The notes under the pieces were generated by a model that saw only the letters and a list, made by a program, of their open reading frames with translations, did not search any database and had not been told where the DNA came from. A stretch of 64,000 nt of DNA, from NCBI GenBank assembly GCA_028386065.3, contig JAKUCV010002088.1:3561-67560 (forward strand). The letters are read 5' to 3'. Position numbers and translations under genes: made by a program. This document shows, piece after piece, positions 1-9,360 of this stretch; position 1 is the stretch's first letter; the number at the start of each line of letters is the position of its first letter. This DNA is from Turnera subulata (Eukaryota; Streptophyta; Magnoliopsida; Malpighiales; Passifloraceae).

Positions 1-527
1 TGATCGTCCCGTGGTTGCCACTGCGTCTCCGTCAGAAGAACCATGTTGGGCTTGTACTGGTTCTTCAAGTCCCTCAAAGTGCGTGAGAACTCCTGTGCAC
101 GCCTTGCAACTCCTCTGCAGTTCCACACCAGCAGACGTACCTTTGGCCAAGTTGGAGGTAGCCTTGTCATTCTGGGTATGCTCTGGGCTGTCATTGCGAG
201 CTGGTAGTAAGCACCTTGCTCCACAGTCTGGCAAGTGGACTCCAGGTTGAACTCTTGAAGCCGATCCGAAATGAAGAACATCACGGAGTTTGCTGAGCCG
301 TAGTAGGAGGTCCTCAGTGTGCCGCGATCCTCTAGGAAGAACACCTCTTCCATGGGAGTGACGAAGAACCGTGATGAGCAGAGTTCGTCGACGAAGACCA
401 GTCGGGGCATCCTGCCGAGCTCGTTCGGTAGTTCTTCAGCGCGTTCGTTGACCATGCTGTACGCCAGACGGTTTCTCCTGCCAAGGTTGGCACCTTCGAC
501 GAAGAACACTGAAGATGGAGCAGGCAT
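1..527 (-). CDS. Edge-truncated ORF reaching a LINE-type endonuclease domain
   Basis: An open frame runs from an ATG at 527 to the left edge (about 175 codons) with no stop, so the protein continues outside. The first ~130 residues (starting MPAPSSVFFVEGANLG) match nothing I recognise. Around residues 130-172 it reads RLLVWNCRGVARRAQEF and then KPNMVLLTET. WNCRG followed by a hydrophobic stretch and LxET is the N-terminal signature of the endonuclease domain of plant L1-type LINE ORF2, where the E of ET is a metal-binding catalytic residue. A TATA box lies about 115 bp upstream. The ORF is antisense to the Tekay-type element whose 3' end starts at 1976. It may be a LINE inserted in reverse or a captured chimeric gene. 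The endonuclease call is fairly secure; the rest is inference. Confidence 0.6.
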   Translation of the reverse strand, partial: MPAPSSVFFVEGANLGRRNRLAYSMVNERAEELPNELGRMPRLVFVDELCSSRFFVTPMEEVFFLEDRGTLRTSYYGSANSVMFFISDRLQEFNLESTCQTVEQGAYYQLAMTAQSIPRMTRLPPTWPKVRLLVWNCRGVARRAQEFSRTLRDLKNQYKPNMVLLTETQWQPRDD

Positions 528-641
528 CTTGTTTTTTTTGGACGTGTGGGGTTCTGTTTTTGGAGCGTTGCGTTTTTGTTTTTTTTCAGATGGTTTTGTT
601 GCTTTAAATTGCTTTTGATGTTTTACACATCACCGCTCCTT

Positions 642-649
642 CTTTTATA
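642..649 (-). promoter_or_regulatory. TATA box of the endonuclease-like ORF
   Basis: The minus strand reads GAGTATAAAAGAAGG here, a canonical plant TATA box. The ORF start at 527 would follow a leader of roughly 85-90 nt that is A/C-rich and contains no earlier ATG that I can see. The spacing fits an RNA polymerase II promoter. Confidence 0.5.
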
Positions 650-1124
650 CTCATATGAGGAGCGTGATTACCGTTTTTGATTTTCAAAGATTTTGCTTTT
701 TGAATTTACCGTTGCTTTCAATTAATGCTTTGTTACTTTACGCGTTTTTCGGACCCATGCCAGAGTTTTTCAGTCTTTTTCCATCACATGATTTCTTTCT
801 CTCTGGCTACCTTGTCTTTTCTTGTTATGGTCTTTCTATATTTTCTTGCACCTTTCACCACTTGCATCCGTGACCGTTGAGGATGGACGGATGGGACCGC
901 ACCTCGAGTGGAGTACATGTGCGACAAGTTTACAGCTGTTCGGACATCGTGGAGAGATACGAGACGAGACAGATGTTTTGGCTCATGCGGAAATTTTGAA
1001 CAAGTGGGTAACGTGTCTTTCGAGAGACACAGGACGTGCTCGTGATTGTTGCCATTAACTGTACGTGACACGTTTCTCGGGATCGAGGATGGATACGATC
1101 GATCCTGAGTGTCGATCATGAAAA

Positions 1125-1300
1125 CATATTTTGTTTTAATTTCTTCTCGTTTTGAATTTGTTAAACGTGTTTTATTTTATTTCTTTTTTGTTTGATTTTG
1201 TTAAACGAGTTTTGTTTTAATTTCTTTTGTTTTGATTTTGTTAAACAAATTTTATTTTTAATTTCTTTATATTTGATTTTATAGTTGATTTTTAATTTAC
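1125..1300. repeat. 40-bp imperfect tandem repeat, about four units
   Basis: TTAAAC recurs at 1161, 1201 and 1241, each followed by a TTTTATTTT-like run and TTTCTT. This gives a 40-bp period with a degenerate fourth unit. It lies in the AT-rich tract downstream of the antisense ORF at 1413-1790. Confidence 0.6.
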
Positions 1301-1412
1301 TTTGAGAGATTTTATTCTGTTTAGCATAAGATTTCATAATAAGAGATTTTGATTTAAAAGGAAATTATTTTATTTATTTCATAAAGGTTTACAACAGGAG
1401 AAGAAGTACTCT

Positions 1413-1790
1413 TTATGGAGTTACTTGCTTCTCTAGATCTTTTACAATCTTCTTGACATTTTCCATGTGCGGGAAGAGCTCCATGCACGCCAGTTCGATC
1501 TGCGCCACCGCCGAGCTGATCTTCTTCAGGGAGAAGTTCAGTTGCGTCATCTTTTGCTGCGGTGTGCTGCTCTCAGCGACCGCCTTGCCTTTCCTGTCTT
1601 CAGTTTTCTTGGGGACCCGCTTCTTCCGTCGTTTTGGGGAAACAACCATGTGCTCTTGCAGACCGATGATGTTGGTCTTGAAGCGTTTCTTCGGAGGTTC
1701 GTCATCGGAGCTTGTTGGGAAAGCTCTGCCGCTGATGTAACTGTTGTTCTCGGAGTCTGAAGTCGTTCGAGAACGAAGTGGAGAGTCCAT
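1413..1790 (-). CDS. 125-residue basic protein with nuclear-localisation-like clusters and a helical C-terminus
   Basis: A complete ORF of 125 residues. The N-terminal third is rich in serine and acidic residues. The middle holds two basic clusters, PPKKRFK and PKRRKKRVPKK, which look like nuclear localisation signals. The last ~45 residues (from QQKMTQLNFSLKK) have hydrophobic spacing that suggests an amphipathic helix or coiled coil. The family is unknown to me. A TATA box lies 35 bp upstream, so the ORF looks like a small gene with a very short leader. It is antisense within the 3' part of a Tekay-type retrotransposon and co-directional with the ORF at 1-527. Antisense extra ORFs near the 3' LTR are known from Tat elements, so this could be a related habit. 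Function unknown. Confidence 0.5.
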   Translation of the reverse strand: MDSPLRSRTTSDSENNSYISGRAFPTSSDDEPPKKRFKTNIIGLQEHMVVSPKRRKKRVPKKTEDRKGKAVAESSTPQQKMTQLNFSLKKISSAVAQIELACMELFPHMENVKKIVKDLEKQVTP

Positions 1791-1824
1791 GGCTGAGAAT
1801 GAATGTCTCAGCTGTCGGGTTTGG

Positions 1825-1832
1825 TATTTATA
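1825..1832 (-). promoter_or_regulatory. TATA box of the 125-residue antisense ORF
   Basis: The minus strand reads CTTATAAATACC. The ORF start at 1790 lies 35 bp downstream, so transcription from this box would give an extremely short leader. Upstream sequence on the minus strand runs into the Tekay polypurine tract and LTR. Confidence 0.45.
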
Positions 1833-1937
1833 AGCAGATGAGATGTCGCTTAAGGGTATAAGCGGTATCTCATGTTGAGTTGTACACCTGGCAGAGTGTG
1901 CCAGAAACTTATCGTGGTAGGACCCACGGATAAGACG

Positions 1938-1975
1938 GAATTTCGGGGACGAAATTCTTTTTAAGGTGGGTAGAC
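1938..1975 (+). other. Polypurine-tract region of a Tekay-type Ty3/gypsy element
   Basis: The stretch contains TTTCGGGGACGAAATTC and then TTAAGGTGGGTAGAC, directly before the TG of the LTR at 1976. This GGACGAAATTC...AAGG-G arrangement is typical of the 3' end of Tekay/Del-type chromovirus internal regions. It shows that the element reads on the plus strand and that the following LTR is the 3' one. Confidence 0.7.
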
Positions 1976-2334
1976 TGTAACAGCCCGGGTAAAATTTTTG
2001 ATTTTTACCGGGACTGTAGAAATTGTTTTACCATGATTTACTGTTGAATTAATCTTGGGTAATTAATTCAAGGTAAATCGGGAGTCGTTTTTCGAAACCG
2101 AGAGTTTTCCCGCGCTAGTGATTTTCCCGCGAATTTTTCGAACCTAAGTTGGTATTTTTCGGATTTCGGAATTTCTCGGAAAATCACATCGGAAAATAAC
2201 TAAGGAGGTAACGGTTATTTTCTGGTCCGGATCGGACTCGCCCGTAATATGGACGAATTGAATTATTGATCATCACATGTATAATAGTATTTTTCTCAGT
2301 TTATAAGAAGAAGCAGCCGGTGGAAGAGGGGAGC

Positions 2335-2580
2335 AGGAAAAAAAAAAAAGGAGAGAAAAAGAGAGAAAAAGAAAAGAAGGAAAAAAAAAAGGAAGAAAAG
2401 AAAAAGGAAAAAAATAGAGAAAAATAAAAATCAGAAAAAAAAAAAAATCAGGAAAAAAGGGTTGAAGAAGGAAAAAAAGAAAAAAGAGGAAAAAAAAAGA
2501 AATACAGAAAATAGGAAAAGAAAAGAAAATAAGAAAAATAAAAGAAAGAAAAGAAGAAATTCAGAAAAAATGGAAAAAAG
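2335..2580 (+). repeat. Purine-rich low-complexity tract
   Basis: About 245 bp of almost pure A/G, mostly AAAAAG-type runs, inside the Tekay-type LTR shortly after its TATA-like site. It would sit in the transcribed leader. It translates into Lys/Arg-rich nonsense and is not a gene. Confidence 0.8.
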
Positions 2581-3902
2581 ACGAAGGGGTACTGTTCATC
2601 GTCAACCCCGCCTCGTTACTGTACACGAGGAAGCGACCGGCGCCGCTGCACGCCACACCGCCGCCACCGCCGTGCTCGCAGGGCCGACGCGACCTCACCC
2701 CAGCTGTCGCCGTCGCCTTCCGTCCACCGTGGAGCCGTGACGCGCTGCAGACCCGACGGAGAACCCGCGGATCTGGTTCTCCTCCGCCTCCTGCTCAGCC
2801 GCTGCGACGCCGCGCCCAGCTTCCGGTCTCCTTCACGTCGCCATCGTCCGCCGCGTCTGTTGCTGTGCTCGCTTCCCTCCCCCGCGCCGCCGCCGCCGTC
2901 GCGTTGCTGCTAACCCGAGGTGAGGACCCGTAACCCGTAGGTAGTGGGTTTAACCCGTTTGCTCGCGATTCGACCCGGACGGCTGTGGGTTTTGACCCGC
3001 GGGCTGGGTTGGATGTTTGGGCCTGGGCTGGTCTGGGCGCCTGGGCTTGGGCTCCTGGGCTCTGCCTTGGGCTTGGACTTGGCCCAGTCCAGATATTAAA
3101 AAAAAACAACTATAATTATATATATTTATTGATAATCTGGTATTTATTTTTGGAGAAAAATTATATAGCTATTTTGAGAAAATTGTGGCCAATTTAATTT
3201 TGGTATTTTACGGAAAATATAAATATATATGCTTTGATAAATAATTAAGTTATGTTTGGAAAAACTATTGTTATTTGGAAAAAAATATGTATATACCTTG
3301 AAAATAATTTCTGTAAATTTAATATGTATATTATTTAGTCTGGAAAATTATAATTTTGGTGTATGTATATAAATATGTATTTTGTAAATTAAAAGTAATT
3401 ATGTTTTGTGTGGGAAATTAAATTGTATATATATTTAGAAAAGATAAATACTATAAATATTTTCTAGAAATTATAAATAGCTTATTATTTTTCTGGAAAA
3501 TTATAGTAATTATTATTTTGGGAAATTATAATTATTTTATGAAAATATATTTTGAAAAGAGTTTTAATTAAAATATAGTACCGAAATTATATTCGGATAT
3601 ACGTATGGTTAAATATTTTCGATAAATGATAATAATATCGAGTAAAACCGGGATGGATTATTTCGTAGTATTGGCATCATAGCATACCGATTATGTGCAT
3701 TTATGTGTATGTATGGTTTTGTTGTATAGGTTTGGATATCGGGCAGTTTCCCGAGGAGCCGGCGTCGGACCGGTCATAGTTTCCGAAGTTGAGTAATCGG
3801 CCAAGGTGAGGATGGATTTCCTTCAATATGTGCCTTATTACTCGGTTATTGTGTTTGGTGTTGTTGCATTGTTGGATGCTGTGCTTTTGTTGTGTTTTGG
3901 CT

Positions 3903-4654
3903 CGGGATGTCTATCCCGGTGCTTGTTTGGTATTTTTGGGATGTTTATCCCCGTGTCGATTTTCTGTGTCGTTTGGAATAAGTAAATGGATAATTAATGA
4001 ATTGTGATGAGGATGTCGATCCTCGGTATTTTGGTTAGGGATGTCGATCCCTGAGTTTGGTTTTTGATGACGGTAATATAATTGTCACGTGGTAAGTAGA
4101 GGTACGACCGGATGGTTTGTGACTGTTTTGTGGTGCCATGATCTGGGTTACTTGTGATGGGCATGTTGATGCCGGTTTGATTGGGATGTTGATCCCTGAG
4201 TTTGATATTGGGATGTTGATCCCGGGTTCTTTTTGATCTGGCACCAGGAACAGGTTGATAACCTGGTACGACCCTAGCTTATCCGTGACAGGGCCCGGAA
4301 AGATAAAATTGGATAGTTGGATTTTGTTGAGTCTTTTGGTCGGTTTTTGATTGTTTTTGGCCTTGAGTAACTTTAGTGTCCATATTGATGGTCTTTCCAT
4401 TGTCGTGAGCACTTCGGACTCACCCCTCACCTACGGGCTTTCATCCCGTAGGATGAGTTATTTGTGGTACAGGTTTGATGCATTCCAGACAGGTTGCGGC
4501 GTTTTCCCTTGGACAGGCTTGGATCCATAGTTTGCATGTGTCGCATGCAGTGTTAGTGAGTTCAAGTCTTCCGCTGTGCACTGTTGTTATATTTATTGGG
4601 CCAATGGGCCGGTTTTATTATCATTGATGTTTATTATTATGGGCTGTCGAGCCC
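3903..4654 (+). repeat. Array of eight covarying short stem-loops in the LTR
   Basis: Stem-loops of 5-7 bp with a four-base loop lie at 3903, 3938, 4009, 4037, 4160, 4183, 4210 and 4641. Most read GGGAT-GTYG-ATCCC. Three have paired changes that keep the stem: GAGGAT/ATCCTC at 4009, GGCAT/ATGCC at 4160 and GGGCT/AGCCC at 4641. The loop is nearly constant (GTCG, GTTG, GTCT, GTTT). Spacing is irregular, so this is not a simple tandem repeat. Confidence 0.75.
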
Positions 4655-4758
4655 GAGTTATTGTGGTTCACACTGTATGCTGGTTTCATTTTGGGTTGGG
4701 TTGTCACAGTTCCGGCCCGTGTTTACTGTGTACGGTAAATTCGGGTTGGGGCGTTTCA

Positions 4759-6409
4759 GTTTACAACTTTAGGTTTTAAGATTAAGATTTAGTGTTTAGG
4801 GTTTATAATTTTAGAATCGATAATGAGCTTAGTTGGTTTAGGCCGAGGAATCATTTATGGACTTAGTTGGGCTTCGGCCCTGTGAACCTTTAGGCCCGTA
4901 ACTTATGTAGACGTGGACAAAGAGCGTAACCTTTGGGCATAGATCCTAGACCTTCATAACATGATAATAGGGTCGGGATTATAAGTCAAGTTTTTCATTA
5001 ACATGCATTCATTCATTTGACATGAGTAAACATCTTATGTGATGTCTAGATTCGTAGGATGTTATGGATATAGGATATGTCGAGGCAGAACAAGGTTTCA
5101 ATTTCCGAGGCAATTATTATGGCTCAGGTGAGGACATAAAAACCTTTGTATACGTTACCGCCTACGATGCTCGAGCTAATAATCATGGTAAACAATGTGG
5201 AATTCGTGTTTGGCATGGAAAGCTGTGTGCATGTGTGCTTGTTGTGTTATTACTCTTGTTTGCACTGTGTGACTTCATAAGCCTTTTTTTGTTTGGTTTG
5301 CGAATGCTTGTTGGTATGGTTTATTAGTGTTAAGTGTCTTGTTTTCTAACATGCCATGATTTGTATTGTTTGCCTGTGTGATATGATATGCCTGTTGAGC
5401 ATGATTCGTTTTGTTATGATTAAATAACATGATATATGATTTTGTGGTTCGTGTGGTGATCTGTGGCCCGGAGGCCCGGACTTGGAAATAAGATGTTAAA
5501 CTCACACAACCCTGAACAATCATAACGTATAGCACACATAACTCATTAAGCATAATTGAGAGTAACGTACTAAAAGAATGCTATTGTTGGGCTATTGACC
5601 GGTTGATTGCAGCGGGAAGTTTGCCCCTCTGGATTGCATGCGGTTTTAGCATATGGGTCAGCGACAACACCTTGGGGAAGGATTGGATACACTCCTGGGT
5701 TGTGGACCATTTCTACCTCCCTCTTTCTATCTCCCTCTTTCTACCTCTCTCTTTCTCTATGTTTGTCTCTCTCTCTCTCTCTCAGTGATTGTCTTTGGGC
5801 TTATGTCCTGGTTGTTTGATCAGATGGAACCGAGCTCGACACACACAGTTGAGGGCCCTGATAAAATACTTAATCTTAATAAAGCATTCTTCTCTAATTA
5901 TTCATTAATCATGCTATAACAAGAAAATTCGAGACAAATGTTGAATAATAAACAAAGACTTTATATTGTACAATGTGGCAATTACCGCTTAGTCCCGATG
6001 TACTTGTTGTTGATTTGTAACTTTATACTTTGGTTTATTTATTTGTGGTGAGACTGTGGTTGGTCTCACCACCTCACTTTTTTACACAGGTTGGCTGATC
6101 GTAGATCAGGGATGCATTCAGGTAACTGTGCCTACTTAGCTTCGGTTCGGATCCATAGTCGACATGCATTGTGATGTTGTTTGATTATTTATACGAATAT
6201 CTTCCGCTGCATATCTTTGAGCTGTAATTTATTCTTTTGGCGATATTGTTGGTTGAAGTTATTTCCATGATATGACATATTGGAGTTGTTGCTTGGTGAT
6301 AATTTGTTGCCTATACTTTTTTTTGGTATCCCGAAATGATAAAGGATAAAGTGGTCATTTCATATTTTATTTATATTTTATATTATTAAATTGGGATGTA
6401 GACGTTTCA
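4759..6409 (+). mobile_element. Remnant of a second related LTR
   Basis: The stretch ends TAAATTGGGATGTAGACGTTTCA, close to the Tekay-type LTR end at 4758 (TAAATTCGGGTTGGGGCGTTTCA). Other landmarks recur in the same order: CAGGTGAGGA near 5128, a GGATGCATTC-like block near 6110, GGATCCATAG near 6150 and CTTCCGCTGC near 6202. I cannot place a left end, so it is probably a 5'-truncated or rearranged LTR. Open frames in it have no recognisable domain. Confidence 0.4.
5713..5784 (+). repeat. CT-rich microsatellite
   Basis: Imperfect CTCTTTCTATCTCC-type repeats run into an uninterrupted (TC)n run at about 5765-5783. It accounts for the short Ser/Leu-rich open frames here. Confidence 0.85.
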
Positions 6410-7696
6410 TTAAAATTTTTAAGAATTAAGAACTTAATTAATTTTAATTATGACAAACATTTAAGATCATTTGTAGGAGCAAAAGTGTTTAATTTAACAT
6501 CCAAAATTGACAGGAAAAACTTATTTAATATAACTAATGAATGAAATAGGACTTGATTGAGGCCTTTTAGAGTTATAGTACTTATTTAAAAGATGAACTA
6601 ACTTGTTGGACTCCGAAAGAGGTTTTTCCCATAAAAATATTTCACAATGACAATAACTATGTAACATATGCAAAATAAGGAAGAAACAGAAGAATATTTA
6701 ATTAATTATAAGAGAAAAATCAGGTCTCAAAAAAATTAATGAAGATTGATTAAGATTGCGATAACCCGTGTAACTCAGACCTGAAATGTTTACTTGATGG
6801 TATGGGACGTTGAGGGGATGAGCTGGTATCATTGGCTAGCAGTTGGAATTGGTTGGCTAGCAATTGGCGCGCCCGTGAGCCCGTTGGTGCGCATTGGTGC
6901 GATTAGTGGGCAATCGGATTTAAGTGTTGATTAGTGAGTGTTAAGCACTCAAGTGTGGTTAACAAAGGACTAAATGCAGACGAGTGGCTGGCATGATGTC
7001 TTGGGCTTATTGGCTCAACATAAGTAGGAGGTGGAGAGCTGCCTGGCTTGGTGGCATGATTTGGTGCGAAGGCAGCAAGTGGCTGCTTAGTCACCTGCTT
7101 GCCTTGGCCCTTATCATGCCAGGCAAGCACTTCAATCCCCCTTTTTTCCCAAACTTGTGCATATGCTAAGGAAGGGAAATACTTAACCAAAATTCAAGGG
7201 TTTCTCAGGTTCTTGCACACAAGGAAAAGGAAGGTGAGCAAAGGTTGGTGTTTCTTGCTCTTTGGGTGCCAATTGGCTAGCCAAGTGTGGTGTTGGCTTC
7301 GGCAGTGCACAAGCACGGTTTGATGGGAGGTTTGAGGCTATGTTGCTGAGTAGTTTGGTTGTGAGAGGGTTGCTGATTAAGTGGGGATGTTAGTTTGCTA
7401 AGTTGGTGCACAATTGGTCTTATGGGAGGCCACTTGGTGCGCTAAGTGCGCACTTGGCCTGTGGGTGGCCCAATTGACCCTACTGGTACACCATTGGCTC
7501 TGTGGGTGGCCAATTGGCGAGCCAATAGATGCACCAATACATGGGCTATGATATATACATATATATGCTTTTACCTAATGTTTTGCTACCTAAGTGTTGT
7601 TGTGCTCATTGTTAATGATTTGTGTGTGTGGGCAGGTGCTAAAATCCAAGGAGCACCTAGGGAAGGAGGAGGGCGTACTGAGGCCCGATTTAGTGT
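6410..7696. other. Unclassified intergenic stretch with clustered CCAAT/ATTGG motifs
   Basis: No protein-coding signature on either strand. Between 6829-6920 and 7261-7540 the motif ATTGG or CCAAT recurs about a dozen times, mixed with TTGGTGCGC and GGCGCGCC words. A purine-rich GGGAAGGAGGAGGGCG near 7661 lies just before the LTR at 7697 and could be a polypurine tract. The stretch may be the degenerate 3' end of a Tat element. Confidence 0.35.
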
Positions 7697-8361
7697 TGTG
7701 AACACCCAAATTTGACTCACTGATATTCTTCTAAATTAGATTTTAAGTATGCTTAAACCTTAAGATCGAAGAGATGATTTGTTCTTTGGCTAAAGTATGT
7801 TTAGAATTTATTCTAGTAGAATTTACATATTTTTATAATATTTAACATTTATGTGTTTTAAATCTTACGATTAATGAGATGATTTAATCTTAAGATAAAA
7901 AAAATATATAACAAGGTCTAATTTATTAAAATATATTTTGTTTTATTTATTTGGGCTTTCTTATTTATTTCAACCCGATCATATTGAGATGATTTATTCT
8001 TGGGTTAAGAATAAATGTAGAGGCCTAGGTTAATGGAATATGGATGCTCCAGAGTTGATTGGCCCATAAACACATTTCTTGCAGACTAATCTTAACTCTG
8101 ATTTTCGTAGAAAATCAGAATTAAGTCATTCTTTAATGGTAAATGTGTTTTTGGTATGATGTTGCACAAAATGAGGGGTTTAATGTGTATCAATCAGACA
8201 TGGAAGGATTAGGAGGAGTAGTAATCTAGAAAAAAGGATAGTCTTGGTTAATTAGGGGTTAATTACACAGTTAGATCAAGTCAGGGCGGAATAAGGAGGA
8301 TTGGAATAAAAAAAACCAAAGAACGCATGAAACCCAGAAGGCCGAGTTGTCATCTCGGGTG

Positions 8362-8445
8362 GACCGCCAGGTCTGGGCGGTCATGCATGGATGACCGGAA
8401 GGCCTGGCTGCCATCAAAGAGATGACCGCCGGTCATGGCGGTCAT
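8362..8445 (+). promoter_or_regulatory. U3 palindrome cluster of the Tat-type LTR
   Basis: Two inverted repeats: GACCGCC-N7-GGCGGTC at 8362-8382 and ATGACCGCC-GGTCAT-GGCGGTCAT at 8422-8445 (9-bp perfect arms). They lie 130-210 bp upstream of the TATA box. The same motif occurs in the U3 of the Tat LTRs at 30477, 62228 and near 33870, so it is probably a transcription-factor or hairpin element. Confidence 0.6.
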
Positions 8446-8571
8446 GCACCCGCAGAAATGCGATTCTCCCCAGACTTCGTTCCTAATTTGATTCTACACG
8501 GTTTTGGCCCAGATTTCTGGCCATGTTCTTGATCATTATGAAGTCCACGACCCCTACACACCCCAGAACTC

Positions 8572-8578
8572 TATAAAT
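8572..8578 (+). promoter_or_regulatory. TATA box of the Tat-type LTR
   Basis: CTCTATAAATAGGGCC is a canonical TATA box. It fixes the U3/R boundary near 8600 and the plus orientation of the LTR. Confidence 0.7.
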
Positions 8579-8832
8579 AGGGCCTCCCATTCACATTCAA
8601 AGGACACACAATCTCTTTCACACATACCCCCCATAAGCTTTAGTGCTTGGAGAAACTCTATCTCTCCAACTCCAGAAATATCATTATAGGAAGAAACTAT
8701 GGGGAAATTTCGTGGGAAGCATCAACAAGGAGGCAGCAAGGGTAGACCAAGAGGAGATCAAAGAATGAGCTAAGGAGTGGAAAGAAAGTAAGTGGAGAAC
8801 AGAACCCAAATCGAGGAGCTAGAGGAGGGCTA

Positions 8833-8846
8833 CAAGAGGTAATCTA
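8833..8846 (+). promoter_or_regulatory. Candidate 5' splice site in the LTR R region
   Basis: CAAGAG|GTAATC follows GAGGAGGGCTA. On the minus strand the LTRs near 30980 and 62705 have the same arrangement, with GTAATCCTAAA after GAGGAGGGCTAC. Ogre elements are known to splice, so this may be a leader donor, but no acceptor is assigned. Confidence 0.3.
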
Positions 8847-9240
8847 GATCCCTTTTTATCTACTATTTGTTGCTGATTTGATGATGATAATGATGCTTTT
8901 GATGATGTAAGTGTTGTGGTGATGCCATGATAAGAACTACGTGGGATTTGAACCCGGTTGCCGGGGTACGTAGGTGGTTTCTAGTGGTTGAGACTCAAGC
9001 CCAAATGTTTTTATTTTCCTTCTTGTTTCAGTTTAATTTTATTTATTTTATGTGACTTGTTTCCACCCAACACACACTTTCACAAGGCATACAATTGTTC
9101 TTCAATTACACAATGCTTCGTCCTAACACGGGTGGGTGCTTAACACCTTTCCACCCTTGACGAACCCCCGGGTCCAACTTCTTTGGTTTGCTAGTCGGTT
9201 GCCTTAAACGGAGTCATTGTTGCTTAAGAATGGTTTTTCC

Positions 9241-9280
9241 CCCAATTTCATCCTACAATAAAATTCGGGTGGCGACTCCA
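9241..9280 (+). terminator. Poly(A) signal in a conserved hairpin context
   Basis: CCCAATTT...AATAAA (9257-9262) ATTCGGG is followed by GTGGCGACTCC. The same block occurs in inverted orientation in the Tat LTRs at 12132, 30477, 61035 and 62228, where the arms pair better (CCCGAATTTT with AAAATTCGGG). It marks the R/U5 border. Confidence 0.55.
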
Positions 9281-9360
9281 AAGATGTTTAATGATGGTTA
9301 GGAAGAAGGTGTAAGGGAACAGGTGAGGAGGCCCAATTAATCATCTGTCGGGTCCTCACA

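Larger units (their letters stand above)
528..1412. other. Non-coding stretch between two antisense ORFs
   Basis: Apart from the TATA box at 642-649 and the 40-bp repeats at 1125-1300 I see nothing supported. Short open frames here have no recognisable domain and AT-rich, low-complexity composition. It probably holds the 3' UTR of the 1413-1790 ORF and the promoter of the next ORF. Confidence 0.3.
1976..4758 (+). mobile_element. 3' LTR (2.78 kb) of a Tekay-type Ty3/gypsy retrotransposon
   Basis: It starts TGTAACAGCCCGGG and ends GGGGCGTTTCA, the TG...CA termini typical of this lineage, right after a matching polypurine tract. A TATA-like TTATAAG lies near 2300. An A/G-rich tract follows (2335-2580), then a GC-rich block with GGGCTTGGGC-type repeats (2985-3080). 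The 3' third has a series of stem-loops. No PBS follows 4758, which agrees with a 3' LTR. No intact protein is encoded; the open frame at 2462-2740 is purine-tract translation. Confidence 0.75.
7697..9360 (+). mobile_element. Tat/Ogre-type LTR, plus orientation
   Basis: TGTGAACACCCAAATTTGAC starts and GTCGGGTCCTCACA ends this 1664-bp LTR. It is the plus-strand counterpart of the minus-strand LTRs at 30477-32082 and 62228-63783, sharing U3 palindromes, the TATAAATAGG box, the GGTTCGTC/GGGAAGGTG-type block, the AATAAA signal and GTGGCGACTCC. It abuts the minus-strand Tat pol remnant at 9361. Flanking 5-mers (AGTGT and GCTTG) do not match, so it is not a clean solo LTR and may result from recombination or a nested truncation. 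Confidence 0.75.

Noticed and set aside
784..1119. 111-residue minus-strand ORF between the antisense genes
   Set aside because: No domain, no upstream promoter signal and ordinary composition; it overlaps the likely promoter region of the next ORF.
2462..2740. 92-residue plus-strand ORF
   Set aside because: It is a translation of the purine-rich tract followed by GC-rich LTR sequence, without any domain.
4793..4806. Telomere-like TTTAGGG
   Set aside because: A single copy in AT-rich sequence, not an array.
7697..9360. Clean solo LTR with target duplication
   Set aside because: The flanking five bases (AGTGT and GCTTG) differ, so simple LTR-LTR recombination is not supported.
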